Positions 1 to 8,154 of a stretch of 64,000 bases of DNA are shown here, piece by piece. The position numbers and the translations under genes are program-made. The first letter of the stretch is position 1; every line of letters starts with the position of its first letter. Below the pieces are notes generated by a model. It saw nothing but the letters and a program-made list of their open reading frames with translations, was not told the DNA's origin and made no database searches. Origin of the DNA: JALXCH01 sp964495805 (GTDB lineage: Bacteria > Calditrichota > Calditrichia > RBG-13-44-9); contig CAZBWV010000035.1 of NCBI GenBank assembly GCA_964495805.1, positions 9,656-73,655 of the forward strand, written 5' to 3'.

Positions 1-2
1 TG

Positions 3-596
3 GACTTCATTGAAAAGAATTTCCAGCGTTTTTACAATTTTGCCTACCGGGAGATTCGGAATCGAATCTATCAGGGATTACTCAAGCCCGGTGAGCTGAT
101 GGTGCAGGATGTGCTGGACGAGGCGATCCTGAAAATTTCCGAAGAAGTCGAGCCCAATTTCGATGAGAAACAGGTGCGGAAACGGGTGTATCAAGCCATA
201 GAGACAATTATCAAACGGAAGGTCAAGGAAGTTCGTTTCCGTCGGGTACCTTTGGAGAAAACGGTGGAAATTCACGATCTGGATACCGAATTGTACGAAT
301 ACTATCAACCGGATGATGTGGTAAAGGTGGAGGATGTCATTCCCGATCCGACTTCTCCTGAGCCGGAAGACTGGTACGAAGAAGAAGAAATTGAAGAAAC
401 AGTGGACCGGGTGATCTCCCTGTTGCCGAACCGCTGGCGGCAGGCACTTCAACTGGTGGAAATGGAAGGTTTTTCGCCAGAGGAGGTGGCTATGATTCAG
501 GGAGTACCTGCGGAAAAGGTGAAACAGGAAGTGGAAAATGCCAAACAGTTTATACGCGAAAAACTCCAGGACTACGGATTGAAATGGAATCGGTAG
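3..596 (+). CDS. Sigma-70-like RNA polymerase sigma factor, 3' part
   Basis: The reading frame is open from the first bases of the window, so the gene begins upstream and only about 197 C-terminal codons are seen. The N-terminal visible part (FIEKNFQRFYNFAYREIRNR, then a PGEL and VQDVLDEA stretch) resembles the helices of sigma region 2. A long acidic linker (EDWYEEEEIEE) follows. The last 60 residues (LLPNRWRQALQLVEMEGFSPEEVA) look like a sigma region 4 helix-turn-helix, in which a LP-x-RWRQAL helix precedes the recognition helices. The product would direct promoter recognition by RNA polymerase. The extended acidic insert and the divergent region 2 are unusual for ECF factors. The assignment is by resemblance only; it could be a sigma-like domain fused to something upstream of the window. 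A strong terminator follows. Confidence 0.6.
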   Translation, partial: DFIEKNFQRFYNFAYREIRNRIYQGLLKPGELMVQDVLDEAILKISEEVEPNFDEKQVRKRVYQAIETIIKRKVKEVRFRRVPLEKTVEIHDLDTELYEYYQPDDVVKVEDVIPDPTSPEPEDWYEEEEIEETVDRVISLLPNRWRQALQLVEMEGFSPEEVAMIQGVPAEKVKQEVENAKQFIREKLQDYGLKWNR

Positions 597-629
597 CCTG
601 GTTGCCCATTCCGATTGTGAATAAATTAC

Positions 630-664
630 AGGCCGTCTGTTCGCAGGCGGCCTTTTAATTTTTA
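630..664 (+). terminator. Rho-independent terminator after the sigma-like gene
   Basis: A 10-bp stem (AGGCCGTCTG paired with CAGGCGGCCT, one G-U pair) with a 4-nt loop is followed by TTTTAATTTTT. It sits 34 bases after the stop codon of the sigma-like gene and separates it from the convergent glycosyltransferase gene. Confidence 0.8.
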
Positions 665-700
665 TCTTGAAATCGTCGATTCCGAAATAGGAATTATGCG

Positions 701-1795
701 TTATTTTAGAGATAGTTTCAGCAACGGAAGTAATTTTGTCCACGCCATATCCGGTGTAAGCTCCCGCATGCAGCGGAAGTGCCCTTTCGGGCAAGTTTCC
801 CGACCAATGTGAGAGCAAGGGCGGCAACTCAGCGATTGGTTTTCCAGAACAACCGAATGAGAAGAAAGGGGGAAAAAGCCCAACTCTTTCACCGTGGAAC
901 CAAATATTGCCAGGGTGGGAATCTGAAGTGCATCGGCAATGTGCATCAGTCCGGAATCGTTGGTTACCATTGCTGTGCTCAGGTGGATCACCCCGACGGT
1001 AAATAGGAGAGGAAGTTCACCGGTGAGAGAGATGATAGATTTCTCCCTGGAATGCTTCAACACTTCCCGGGCAACCGGTTGGTCTTCCGGTCCGCCCACC
1101 AGCACGGTTTTCAGCTGAAAATTCCGGTACAGTAAATCAGCCAGTTGTGCAAAATATTCTGCTGGCCACCGCTTGGTGAAATGGCGTGAGCCGGGAGCCA
1201 TAACCACAAACGGCGGATCAATACCATTGGAATGAAGAATGTTCCGGGCACGAGTCCGGTATTGTAAAGGATAAGGGAACTCAAAGACTTCCGGAGATTG
1301 AGGAACTCCCAGAGGCTGAGCCGTTTTTAAATATTTTTCCCGCACAGAAAGTGTACGCCCGTACCACTGCCGATACAGGTTGATTTTAAAATGTACCAGC
1401 AAAAAGCGGGCAATTTGTTGTTTGCGAATCCGGTAAACCCGGATCTGAGGTTTACCGGTTAGCCATCGCACCAGCGGTAAGGGGAACCGGCTCCCCGCTA
1501 ACAGAACAAACGTTCGTAAATTGCGGTGAATATCCAGAATCACCGGGTAGTTCTGTTCCCGGATGTCCTTGCGCAACTGAAGAAGTCCGGGTAAGCCGTC
1601 AGAAGGGTTGAGTGTAATGACCCGATCCACAAAAGGGTGATTTTCCAGCAGTTCCCTGTATTCCGGTCGAACCAGAAAATGAATCCTTGCCCGGGGAAAT
1701 GTCCGATGAAGCTGGTGGATCAGGGGATAACTCAAGACGATATCCCCCAGGGAAGAGAGGCGGATGATGAGAATTTTATCCGGGTAAAAGTCCAT
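701..1795 (-). CDS. Glycosyltransferase family 9 (LPS heptosyltransferase-like)
   Basis: A 364-residue protein of the WaaC/WaaF/RfaF superfamily, which transfers heptose or a related sugar from an ADP-sugar to the LPS inner core at the cytoplasmic face of the inner membrane. The N-terminal Rossmann half opens with ILIIRLSSLGDIVLSYPLI (residues 8-26), the family signature. The C-terminal half has the nucleotide-sugar binding motifs PGSRHFTKRWP (201-211) and TNDSGLMHIADAL (278-290), then a Cys-rich end (SCRPCSHIGRETCPKGHFRC), also common in the family. Length is normal. It starts 6 bases after the apbE stop and is probably the last gene of the polyprenyl synthase-apbE unit. The exact sugar and acceptor cannot be told from sequence. 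Confidence 0.85.
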   Translation of the reverse strand: MDFYPDKILIIRLSSLGDIVLSYPLIHQLHRTFPRARIHFLVRPEYRELLENHPFVDRVITLNPSDGLPGLLQLRKDIREQNYPVILDIHRNLRTFVLLAGSRFPLPLVRWLTGKPQIRVYRIRKQQIARFLLVHFKINLYRQWYGRTLSVREKYLKTAQPLGVPQSPEVFEFPYPLQYRTRARNILHSNGIDPPFVVMAPGSRHFTKRWPAEYFAQLADLLYRNFQLKTVLVGGPEDQPVAREVLKHSREKSIISLTGELPLLFTVGVIHLSTAMVTNDSGLMHIADALQIPTLAIFGSTVKELGFFPLSSHSVVLENQSLSCRPCSHIGRETCPKGHFRCMRELTPDMAWTKLLPLLKLSLK

Positions 1796-1801
1796 ACTTA
1801 C

Positions 1802-2830
1802 TCAACGGTTTTGCGGATTCGGGATGATGCGGCGGAAGCGTTTTGCCAGACCCGGGGAGGCGGAAACGTTCAGCTCTCCTTCGCGGATGGTCACAAAAAC
1901 GGCTTCCAGATCGGGGTGTCGCCGCAGAAATGCCATTCCCTTTTCCTTCCCCATGACGAAAAGGGCGGTAGAAAGTCCGTCCGCCTGGGTAGCCTTCGGT
2001 GCCAGCACGGTAACGCTTACCACTCCCCGGGACGGATAACCGGTTTTGGGATTCAGGATATGGTGATAGCGAACGGAATCCTGAAAAAAATAGTCCTGGT
2101 AATCCCCGGAGGTAGCCACCCCGCAACTTCTTGCCAGGGAAAAGGAGCCCAGAAATGTTCCTTCCTGGCGTGGATGACGAATATACACGGTAATGGAGTC
2201 CCGGCGATGCCATTCAATCCCAAGGTTGCCTCCCGCATCGACGATAAAATTCCGGAAACCGAAGCTTTTCAGCACCGTTCTGGCCTGTTCCACCGCATAC
2301 CCTTTGCTGATTCCGCTCAGGTCCAGTCCCATACTGTCGGCAAAAAATAGCACTTTGCCGGAATCAATTCGAAAATTTCTGTAATTGACCCGGGGGAGAT
2401 TCCGGAGAATCTGGTTTTTCTCCGGCACACGGGCGCTATCTGTGCCGAAATGCCATAGCCGAAATACCGGCCACAAAGTAGGATCGTAGGCGCCGTCTGT
2501 TTTGCTGGCAACGTTGCGGGCTTGGCGAAGAATGGGCAAAAGCAGCGGAGAAACCTCCACAGGCTGCTTGGCCTTGGCTGTGGCATTGATCCGGGCAATT
2601 TCCGAACGGGAGTCGAACGGGTTGGTGTGCGCTTCGATTTGCTGAATCCGGCGAAAGGCGCTATCCGTTGCCTGCGCCATCAAATCCCGATTCAAGGTGG
2701 AATCGTAAATGGTGATGCGAACAAACGTACCCAGCAACAGCTCGCCGTCGCGATAGGGCTGATATTGTTTCCGATGACATCCCGGGAGGGCAAAAATTCC
2801 GATTAAAAAGAAAAGAAGCAGGTATTTCAT
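1802..2830 (-). CDS. apbE: FAD:protein FMN transferase ApbE, lipoprotein
   Basis: A 342-residue periplasmic lipoprotein. The N-terminus has a short hydrophobic segment ending in the lipobox ALPGC (Cys18). ApbE hydrolyses FAD and attaches FMN to a Ser/Thr of target proteins such as RnfG, RnfD, NqrB and NqrC. Visible family motifs are LLGTFVRITIYD near the N-terminus, GAYDPTLWPVFRLW (the Y/FDPT segment), LDLSGISKGYAVEQA, DAGGNLGIEW and HILNPKTGYPSRGV. The C-terminal ADGLSTALFVMG matches the region holding Mg2+ ligands. Its targets are encoded 3.5 kb upstream on the same strand (rnfG with TGAT, rnfD with SATPL), so the gene probably serves Rnf maturation. That functional link is inference from family knowledge and proximity. 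Confidence 0.93.
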   Translation of the reverse strand: MKYLLLFFLIGIFALPGCHRKQYQPYRDGELLLGTFVRITIYDSTLNRDLMAQATDSAFRRIQQIEAHTNPFDSRSEIARINATAKAKQPVEVSPLLLPILRQARNVASKTDGAYDPTLWPVFRLWHFGTDSARVPEKNQILRNLPRVNYRNFRIDSGKVLFFADSMGLDLSGISKGYAVEQARTVLKSFGFRNFIVDAGGNLGIEWHRRDSITVYIRHPRQEGTFLGSFSLARSCGVATSGDYQDYFFQDSVRYHHILNPKTGYPSRGVVSVTVLAPKATQADGLSTALFVMGKEKGMAFLRRHPDLEAVFVTIREGELNVSASPGLAKRFRRIIPNPQNR

Positions 2831-2857
2831 GAGACAATTTAGTTATCCGAAATCCGG

Positions 2858-3835
2858 TTACTTGGTGCGGTTAACAACAAATTCCGCCAGGTCTTTTAAC
2901 ACAATGCGTGCTTTGCTGTCCGGTAGCTTTTCCAGCTCTGCCAGCGCACGGTCCTTGTACTCCCGCGCTTTGGCTTCCGCCCGCTTGATGCCCTGATATT
3001 TGAAGATGAAATCCACGATATAATTGATTTCTTTCTTCTCTACACCGTTTTTGAGCATACGGGTAATCTTTTTCCGCTCGCTGCTGTCCACCGACTCCAG
3101 CGCATAAATCAACGGGAGAGTGATTTTTTTCTCCTTCAAATCGTGACCCACCGGTTTGCCTAAAATACTGGAACGGCTCTGGTAGTCCAGCAGGTCGTCT
3201 TTGATCTGGAAAGCGATTCCCAGATACTCGCCAAAGGAACGCAGCGTTTCTCGCTCCCGGTCGGTGGCGTTAACCGTAATGGCACCGATTTCGCAACAGG
3301 CGGAGATGAGCGAAGCGGTCTTGTCCGAAATCATCTGGAAATATTCGGATTCGTTGATGTTCAGTTTGCGGGATTTCTGGATTTGGAGCAGTTCCCCTTT
3401 GCTGAGCCGCTTGGCTACGTTGGCAATAATGTTCATCAGCTCCAGGTGACCAATCTCTGTGGCAATAATCAGGGATTTGGAGAGCAGGTAATCTCCCATC
3501 AATACGGCAATTTTATTTTTCCACACTGCATTGATGGTGGGGAATCCCCGCCGGATTTCCGCCTCGTCCACCACATCGTCATGCACCAGGGTAGCGGTGT
3601 GAAGCAGTTCCACCACCACTGCCGCTTTGTAGGTTTTTTCCCCGGGATCGGCCAGCGTACGTGCCGAAGTAATTACCAGCATAGGGCGAAACTGTTTGCC
3701 TTTGTGCCGAACCAGGTATTTGGCCACCTCGTCCACAATCCGGACGTTGGAAGCCATGCTTTTTTTAAAGTAATCCTGAAAAACCCGAAGGTCGTGGGAA
3801 AACGGCTTAAAAATTTTTTTAGCGGAAAGAGCCAT
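2858..3835 (-). CDS. Long-chain polyprenyl diphosphate synthase
   Basis: A 325-residue all-trans prenyltransferase of the IspB/HepT/SdsA group. It extends farnesyl or geranylgeranyl diphosphate with isopentenyl units to make the quinone side chain. The first aspartate-rich motif is DDVVD at 86-90 (in LVHDDVVDEAEIRRG) and the second is DDLLD at 213-217 (in FQIKDDLLDYQ). The GKQFRPML motif near residue 46 binds the diphosphate of IPP. The 5-residue DDxxD first motif and the ELLHTATLVHDD context fit the long-chain, quinone-type enzymes; chain length cannot be read. The ATG at 3835 begins MALSAKKIFK. It is 27 bases upstream of apbE, so both are probably cotranscribed. Confidence 0.88.
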   Translation of the reverse strand: MALSAKKIFKPFSHDLRVFQDYFKKSMASNVRIVDEVAKYLVRHKGKQFRPMLVITSARTLADPGEKTYKAAVVVELLHTATLVHDDVVDEAEIRRGFPTINAVWKNKIAVLMGDYLLSKSLIIATEIGHLELMNIIANVAKRLSKGELLQIQKSRKLNINESEYFQMISDKTASLISACCEIGAITVNATDRERETLRSFGEYLGIAFQIKDDLLDYQSRSSILGKPVGHDLKEKKITLPLIYALESVDSSERKKITRMLKNGVEKKEINYIVDFIFKYQGIKRAEAKAREYKDRALAELEKLPDSKARIVLKDLAEFVVNRTK

Positions 3836-3943
3836 AATTATAAAAAGTTAACAGATTCCGTTTTGAGCGAACCTTTCCTCCCTTCAGGAGGTAAATTTAC
3901 GAAAATATCACGAAAAATGGATGTGCTAAAATAAATTCGACTT

Positions 3944-4780
3944 TTATTCGGAGCCAGTGGTCTCTTCTCCGGTCTGAGCAGATTTCTTCTCTGCCTGTTC
4001 TCGCTCGTATTCCTCCTGCCTTTCCTGCTTAGATTTGTAAACCAGTTTTGAGACAAAGATGGAGAATTCGTACAGAACAATCAAAGGAATGGCCAGCATG
4101 ACCTGCGTGAAGGGATCGGGTGGGGTGAGTATGGCTGCCAGAACAAAAATCAGCACGATTGCGTGACGTCGGTATTTTCGCATAAGATCCGGAGAGATGA
4201 GCCCGATTTTACTGAGGAAGAAGCTGAGCACCGGCAATTCGAAAATGATCCCAAAAATCACCAGCAAACGGATGGTAAACCCGATGTAAAAATCGATGGC
4301 GATGTTGGTTTTCACGCTGGGTGGTGCCAGATTCAGGAAAAAATTCAGGGCAAACGGAAGAATTACAAAATAGGCAAACGCCACCCCGGCCAGGAATAGA
4401 AAAGTTGCCGAACTAATCAATCGGGGAAAATATCGCCGTTCTTTCGGGTACAACCCCGGGGCAATAAAAGCCCAAATCTGGTACAGAATGTAAGGAAGGC
4501 TCAAAATCAGGCCGCCGAAGAAGGCAATTTCTAACGTGACCAGAAACATGCCCTGAACTTTCAGCACCTGAATTTCCAGAGGCAGATTCACCCGTGTAGT
4601 GGGCCACAGCAACGCATTTAGCAACTGCTTGGAGAAAATCAGGCACAGCCCCGCTGCAATAATGACTGCCAGCAGCGACTTGATGATGCGATTCCGCAAT
4701 TCCTCCAGATGTTCCAGAAAGGGCATTTCTTTGTCTTCGTACTTCACGGCCGTCCGTTGGTTTTCTTGTTCAATTCCCAA
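3944..4780 (-). CDS. tatC: Sec-independent (Tat) protein translocase subunit TatC
   Basis: TatC, the multispanning receptor of the twin-arginine translocase, binds RR signal peptides and works with TatA/B. The conserved N-terminal block MPFLEHLEELRNRIIKS is followed by six hydrophobic segments, with the FAYFVILPFALNFFLNL, DFYIGFTIRLLVIFGIIFELPVLSFFL and YRRHAIVLIFVLAAILTPPDPFTQ blocks that define the family. The C-terminus is a charged tail (QERQEEYEREQAEKK). The longest frame starts at a TTG at 4780. An ATG at 4726 (MPFLEHLEEL) is an alternative start, and it leaves a more sensible leader if the TATTAT element just upstream of 4780 is the -10 box. No tatA gene is visible beside it. Confidence 0.93.
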   Translation of the reverse strand: MGIEQENQRTAVKYEDKEMPFLEHLEELRNRIIKSLLAVIIAAGLCLIFSKQLLNALLWPTTRVNLPLEIQVLKVQGMFLVTLEIAFFGGLILSLPYILYQIWAFIAPGLYPKERRYFPRLISSATFLFLAGVAFAYFVILPFALNFFLNLAPPSVKTNIAIDFYIGFTIRLLVIFGIIFELPVLSFFLSKIGLISPDLMRKYRRHAIVLIFVLAAILTPPDPFTQVMLAIPLIVLYEFSIFVSKLVYKSKQERQEEYEREQAEKKSAQTGEETTGSE

Positions 4781-5093
4781 ATATAATAACGAAATCGGAA
4801 AAAATTAAGCAGGGTTTTATTTTAGATGGAGTTTTGATTTTGAGTGGTTTCTGACCTTCATGATTGTTTTTCGCTGAACGGATGGTTCCGGAAGTACAGA
4901 TGGGATGATTCGTTTGTTGTGTTACGAAATCAGCAAACGTATTAAGCCACCTTTAAAAGCGCCACTAAAAATCTGTGGATTCCATTCTGTTGTAAAAGAA
5001 ATTGCGGAACCACCCCTTTCTGTTTATTCCATCGAAACAAAAAACCCGACCGCGACGGTCGGGCTGTTGTATTCCGCTTGTAAGCCGTTGGAA
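4781..5093. other. Intergenic spacer between tatC and rnfA
   Basis: A 313-base spacer between two minus-strand genes. It holds the terminator of the rnf operon (5037-5065) at its right end and an AT-rich stretch with a TATTAT/TATATT element just upstream of tatC (about 4785-4795). No credible gene is seen between them. Confidence 0.6.
5037..5065 (-). terminator. Rho-independent terminator of the rnfCDGEA operon
   Basis: Read on the minus strand, CCCGACCG and CGGTCGGG form a perfect 8-bp GC-rich stem with a 3-nt loop, followed by a run of T residues. It begins about 30 bases after the rnfA stop codon and implies that tatC is transcribed separately. Confidence 0.88.
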
Positions 5094-5753
5094 TTATTCC
5101 ACGTTCATTCCTGCGAAACCCAGGAAGGCGATGGACATGAGTCCCGCTACGATGAAGGCAATGGGGAGTCCGCGAAACGGTTTGGGGACATTGGCCAGTT
5201 CTAACTTTTCCCGGATGCCTGCCATCAGGATAAGCACCAGGGTAAACCCAACTCCGGAAGCAAAAGCCTGCACCAGGGTGTGAATAAAGCTGTTGTGCAA
5301 CGGCAACCCGTCCTTAAAGAACATATCGATGTTCAGAACCGCCACACCCAGGATGGCACAGTTGGTGGTGATCAGAGGCAGGTAAATGCCCAGCGCTTTG
5401 TACAGGGTGGGACTCACCTTCTGGATGTACATTTCAATAAATTGCACCAGGGCAGCAATTACCAGGATAAACACAATGGTTCGCAGGAAGGTCAGATCGG
5501 GTACCTTGTCGATGGGAGTGTGGAATACCACATAAAAGATACTCTGGTAAGTGGGCGCCAGGAAGAAATTGTACAGCAGCCAGGTCACCAGCGATGCCAG
5601 GGTCATCACAAAGGTGACGGCCAGACCCATTCCCACAGCAGAATCCAGTTGTTTGCTAACCCCCATGTAGGGGCATAGCCCCAGAAATCGTGCCAGCACA
5701 AAGTTGTTGATGAAAATCGAAAGGATGATGAGTTGAAAAATGCCGTATTCCAT
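5094..5753 (-). CDS. rnfA: Rnf electron transport complex subunit RnfA
   Basis: A 219-residue inner-membrane protein with six hydrophobic helices. Rnf couples electron flow between ferredoxin and NAD+ to Na+ or H+ transport. RnfA and RnfE are homologous and insert in opposite orientations. RnfA carries the Cys residues that, with those of RnfE, hold a membrane-embedded [2Fe-2S] cluster: Cys27 in FLGLCPYMG and Cys132 in TTNCAILG. The N-terminal FINNFVLARFLGLCP and the GLPIAFIVAGLMSIAFLGF C-terminus are family hallmarks. It is the last gene of the CDGEA unit, 16 bases after rnfE, with a terminator behind it. Length is close to the usual 190-220 residues. Confidence 0.95.
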   Translation of the reverse strand: MEYGIFQLIILSIFINNFVLARFLGLCPYMGVSKQLDSAVGMGLAVTFVMTLASLVTWLLYNFFLAPTYQSIFYVVFHTPIDKVPDLTFLRTIVFILVIAALVQFIEMYIQKVSPTLYKALGIYLPLITTNCAILGVAVLNIDMFFKDGLPLHNSFIHTLVQAFASGVGFTLVLILMAGIREKLELANVPKPFRGLPIAFIVAGLMSIAFLGFAGMNVE

Positions 5754-5769
5754 TTTATTCCCTCAACGG

Positions 5770-6396
5770 TTATTTTTTACGAGATTCCAGCCAGTTCAAA
5801 CCACCCAGATAAAGTCCGATGACCAGAAACGCTCCCGGGGGCAGGATCATAAGCAGCACCGGCTGGTAGCCGGAGCCAAGAATGTTCACTCCAAGCAAAT
5901 GTCCGCTCCCCAGCAGTTCCCGGGCAAAGGCAATTGCCGTCAGAGCAATGGTGAAACCCAACCCCATCCCCAGACCGTCCAGAATGGAGGCAAACACCGG
6001 GTTTTTGCTGGCAAAACCTTCTGCCCGCCCCAGGATGATACAGTTTACCACAATGAGGGGAATGAAAATCCCCAGAGATTCGGACAGGGCGGGGAAGTAG
6101 GCGGACATCACCATCTCCACAATGGTCACAAAGGAGGCGATGACCACGATGAAGATGGGAATGCGGATTTTGTTGATGCTTTTTAATCCCTCTTCGGACA
6201 GTGTTTTCTGGAACAGCTTCATGAGCAGGGAGACGATGGTATTGGAACTGACCAGCACGAAAATCACCGCCACTCCCATTCCGATGGCGTTATTAATGGA
6301 GGTGCTGACTGCCAGCGTGGGGCACAACCCCAGCGCCAGCCGGAACACCGGATTTTCTTTAAGAATGCCTTTGGTCAAATCGTTTAACGAGGCCAT
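5770..6396 (-). CDS. rnfE: Rnf electron transport complex subunit RnfE
   Basis: A 208-residue, six-helix membrane subunit homologous to RnfA. It has the paired Cys positions expected for the intramembrane [2Fe-2S] centre, Cys25 in LALGLCPTLAV and Cys119 in VVNCIILG. The start MASLNDLTKGILKENPVFRL is typical of RnfE (NqrD in the Na+-NQR family), where ENPVF.LVLGLCP is the signature that separates it from RnfA. It begins 8 bases after the rnfG stop and is followed after 16 bases by rnfA, so all are cotranscribed. Confidence 0.95.
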   Translation of the reverse strand: MASLNDLTKGILKENPVFRLALGLCPTLAVSTSINNAIGMGVAVIFVLVSSNTIVSLLMKLFQKTLSEEGLKSINKIRIPIFIVVIASFVTIVEMVMSAYFPALSESLGIFIPLIVVNCIILGRAEGFASKNPVFASILDGLGMGLGFTIALTAIAFARELLGSGHLLGVNILGSGYQPVLLMILPPGAFLVIGLYLGGLNWLESRKK

Positions 6397-6404
6397 GCGA
6401 ATTC

Positions 6405-7040
6405 TTACCCTCCGATTTTATGGGAAGCATCTGCGGTAATGCCCAGTTCGGGCAACAGAGTCTGCAATTTGTTTTTAATGGCGTTGGTAATGGCGCGCGA
6501 GGTGATGGTCGCGCCGGTGATGCTGATGATTTTTCCGCCGTCTTTATCCACCTTCAGATCGTCCACCGTTTTCCCGACAAACTGTTCGGTGCTCCAGTGT
6601 TTGCCGTCGAACGGTGGGTCTTCCACGCAGCGGGCACCCAGGCCGGGTGTCTCTTTTTGCGAGATGATTTTAATCTTTTTGATTTTCCCGGTAGGATCAA
6701 TGCCCACCATGATTTCGATGATGCTGCTGTAACCGGAACCGTAAGCCATGAATGCATAGCCGGAGATTTGCGTGCTGTCCGCATCTGCATAGCCGATGTA
6801 GTAAACCACTTCCGAACGCTCATACAAAGTGTTGCCTTTGCTGTCCTTGACGGGCACCTTGCGCACGATGGGCTTTACAACCTTCGCTTCCGGAAGCACA
6901 ATCTGCAGAGCTTTACGCGTTTTCGCCTGTTTTTGCAGTTCAATTTGGGGCCGGGTGATGTTGTAAATTTCGGCCAGGACCCAGGCCGCAATCAGTGTCA
7001 CGATGGCCAGAATGAAACTTAACCGAAAAATATTACCCAT
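6405..7040 (-). CDS. rnfG: Rnf complex FMN-binding subunit RnfG
   Basis: A 211-residue subunit with one N-terminal membrane helix (about residues 8-25) and a periplasmic FMN-binding domain. The flavinylation motif is TGAT at 175-178 in ISITGATITS, where ApbE would attach FMN through a phosphoester bond to the last Thr. The preceding ETPGLGARCVE block (about 130-140) is the conserved E-TPGLG segment of the family. The frame overlaps the end of rnfD by 8 bases, so translation is probably coupled. Electrons pass from RnfD/RnfG flavins toward the other membrane cofactors. Confidence 0.95.
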   Translation of the reverse strand: MGNIFRLSFILAIVTLIAAWVLAEIYNITRPQIELQKQAKTRKALQIVLPEAKVVKPIVRKVPVKDSKGNTLYERSEVVYYIGYADADSTQISGYAFMAYGSGYSSIIEIMVGIDPTGKIKKIKIISQKETPGLGARCVEDPPFDGKHWSTEQFVGKTVDDLKVDKDGGKIISITGATITSRAITNAIKNKLQTLLPELGITADASHKIGG

Positions 7041-8088
7041 TTTTCTTTACCTCTCCAAATACTCTGGGAACCGTGTAACGGTCAATTAAAGGAACAGCCA
7101 GGTTCATTAACAGAATGGCGTAGCTCACCCCTTCGGGGTATCCGCCCCAGATTCGAATGGCCACGGTTAAAATACCCACCCCCACGGCAAATATATATTG
7201 CCCTTTTGCGGTAATGGGGGAGGTCACCATGTCTGTCGCCATGTAAAAAGCGCCCAGCATCAATCCGCCGGACAGAATGTGGAAAATCCAGTTACCGGTA
7301 AACAGCCCCTCCGTCCCGCCAAAAATCCAGGCCAGCACAGCTACCGTACCGATGTAGGTAAATGGAATCCGCCAGTCGATCACATGGCGGTAAAACATGA
7401 TCAGTGCTCCAATGAGCAGGGCAATGACTGAGGTTTCTCCCAGACATCCGCCCACATTACCCACCAACAAATTGGTGTAGCTGCTGGAAAGCTTTGCAAT
7501 GGCATCCTGTGCCTGCTGGAGCTGAGTCGGATCGTACATCTCCGGATGAGCAATTATTTTGGCCGACTGTTTGAGCAAATTTAGCGGTGTTGCACTGGTA
7601 ATAGCGGCAATGCCGGAGACGGTTCCTGTTTTTGGTGGCAGGAAGCTGGCATTTGCTGTCATCTGCACCGGCCAGGAGGCCAGCAAAAATGCTCGTGCAG
7701 CCAGTGCGGGATTCAGAATGTTGTAACCCAGTCCGCCGAACAATTCCTTTACAATGGCAATGGCAAACACCGAACCCACTACCGGCATCCACCAGGGAAC
7801 CGAAGGAGGCAGGTTGTACGCCAGCAGAATGCCGGTTACCACCGCTGCGCCATCGTGTACCCGGATCGGTTTATGGGCGAACTTCTGAATGAGCGCCTCG
7901 GTAGCAACGGCAGCCAGCACCGAAAGCAGGGTAATCCACAACGCCTTGAATCCAAAAAAATAGACGGCCATAATCAGCGCCGGGAGCAGAGCGATGTTTA
8001 CCGTCCACATGATTTTGGCCACGGAGTCCTTATCGCGCACATGGGGCGAAGATGTTACCACAAAGAGCTTTTCGTTTACCTCAGTCAT
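7033..8088 (-). CDS. rnfD: Rnf complex FMN-binding membrane subunit RnfD
   Basis: A 351-residue polytopic membrane subunit related to NqrB. It starts with the family's short hydrophilic leader ending in SSPHVRDKDS. Conserved loops include HDGAAVVTGILLAYNLPP and GYNILNPALAARAFLLASWP. The covalent FMN site is SATPL at 165-169, with Thr167 as the expected attachment residue. About ten hydrophobic segments are visible. It lies 66 bases downstream of rnfC and overlaps rnfG. Together with RnfG it is the likely substrate of the ApbE protein encoded at 1802-2830. Confidence 0.95.
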   Translation of the reverse strand: MTEVNEKLFVVTSSPHVRDKDSVAKIMWTVNIALLPALIMAVYFFGFKALWITLLSVLAAVATEALIQKFAHKPIRVHDGAAVVTGILLAYNLPPSVPWWMPVVGSVFAIAIVKELFGGLGYNILNPALAARAFLLASWPVQMTANASFLPPKTGTVSGIAAITSATPLNLLKQSAKIIAHPEMYDPTQLQQAQDAIAKLSSSYTNLLVGNVGGCLGETSVIALLIGALIMFYRHVIDWRIPFTYIGTVAVLAWIFGGTEGLFTGNWIFHILSGGLMLGAFYMATDMVTSPITAKGQYIFAVGVGILTVAIRIWGGYPEGVSYAILLMNLAVPLIDRYTVPRVFGEVKKNG

Positions 8089-8154
8089 TTTCTATTGCGC
8101 CTTTTTAAATTGTCCTGTTTGTTTACTTCTACGGAAAATGGCGCGCCAGCCCAA

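Noticed and set aside
5280..5678. Long plus-strand frames opposite the rnf genes
   Set aside because: They are antisense shadows, rich in Gln and His, without SD sites and without recognisable domains.
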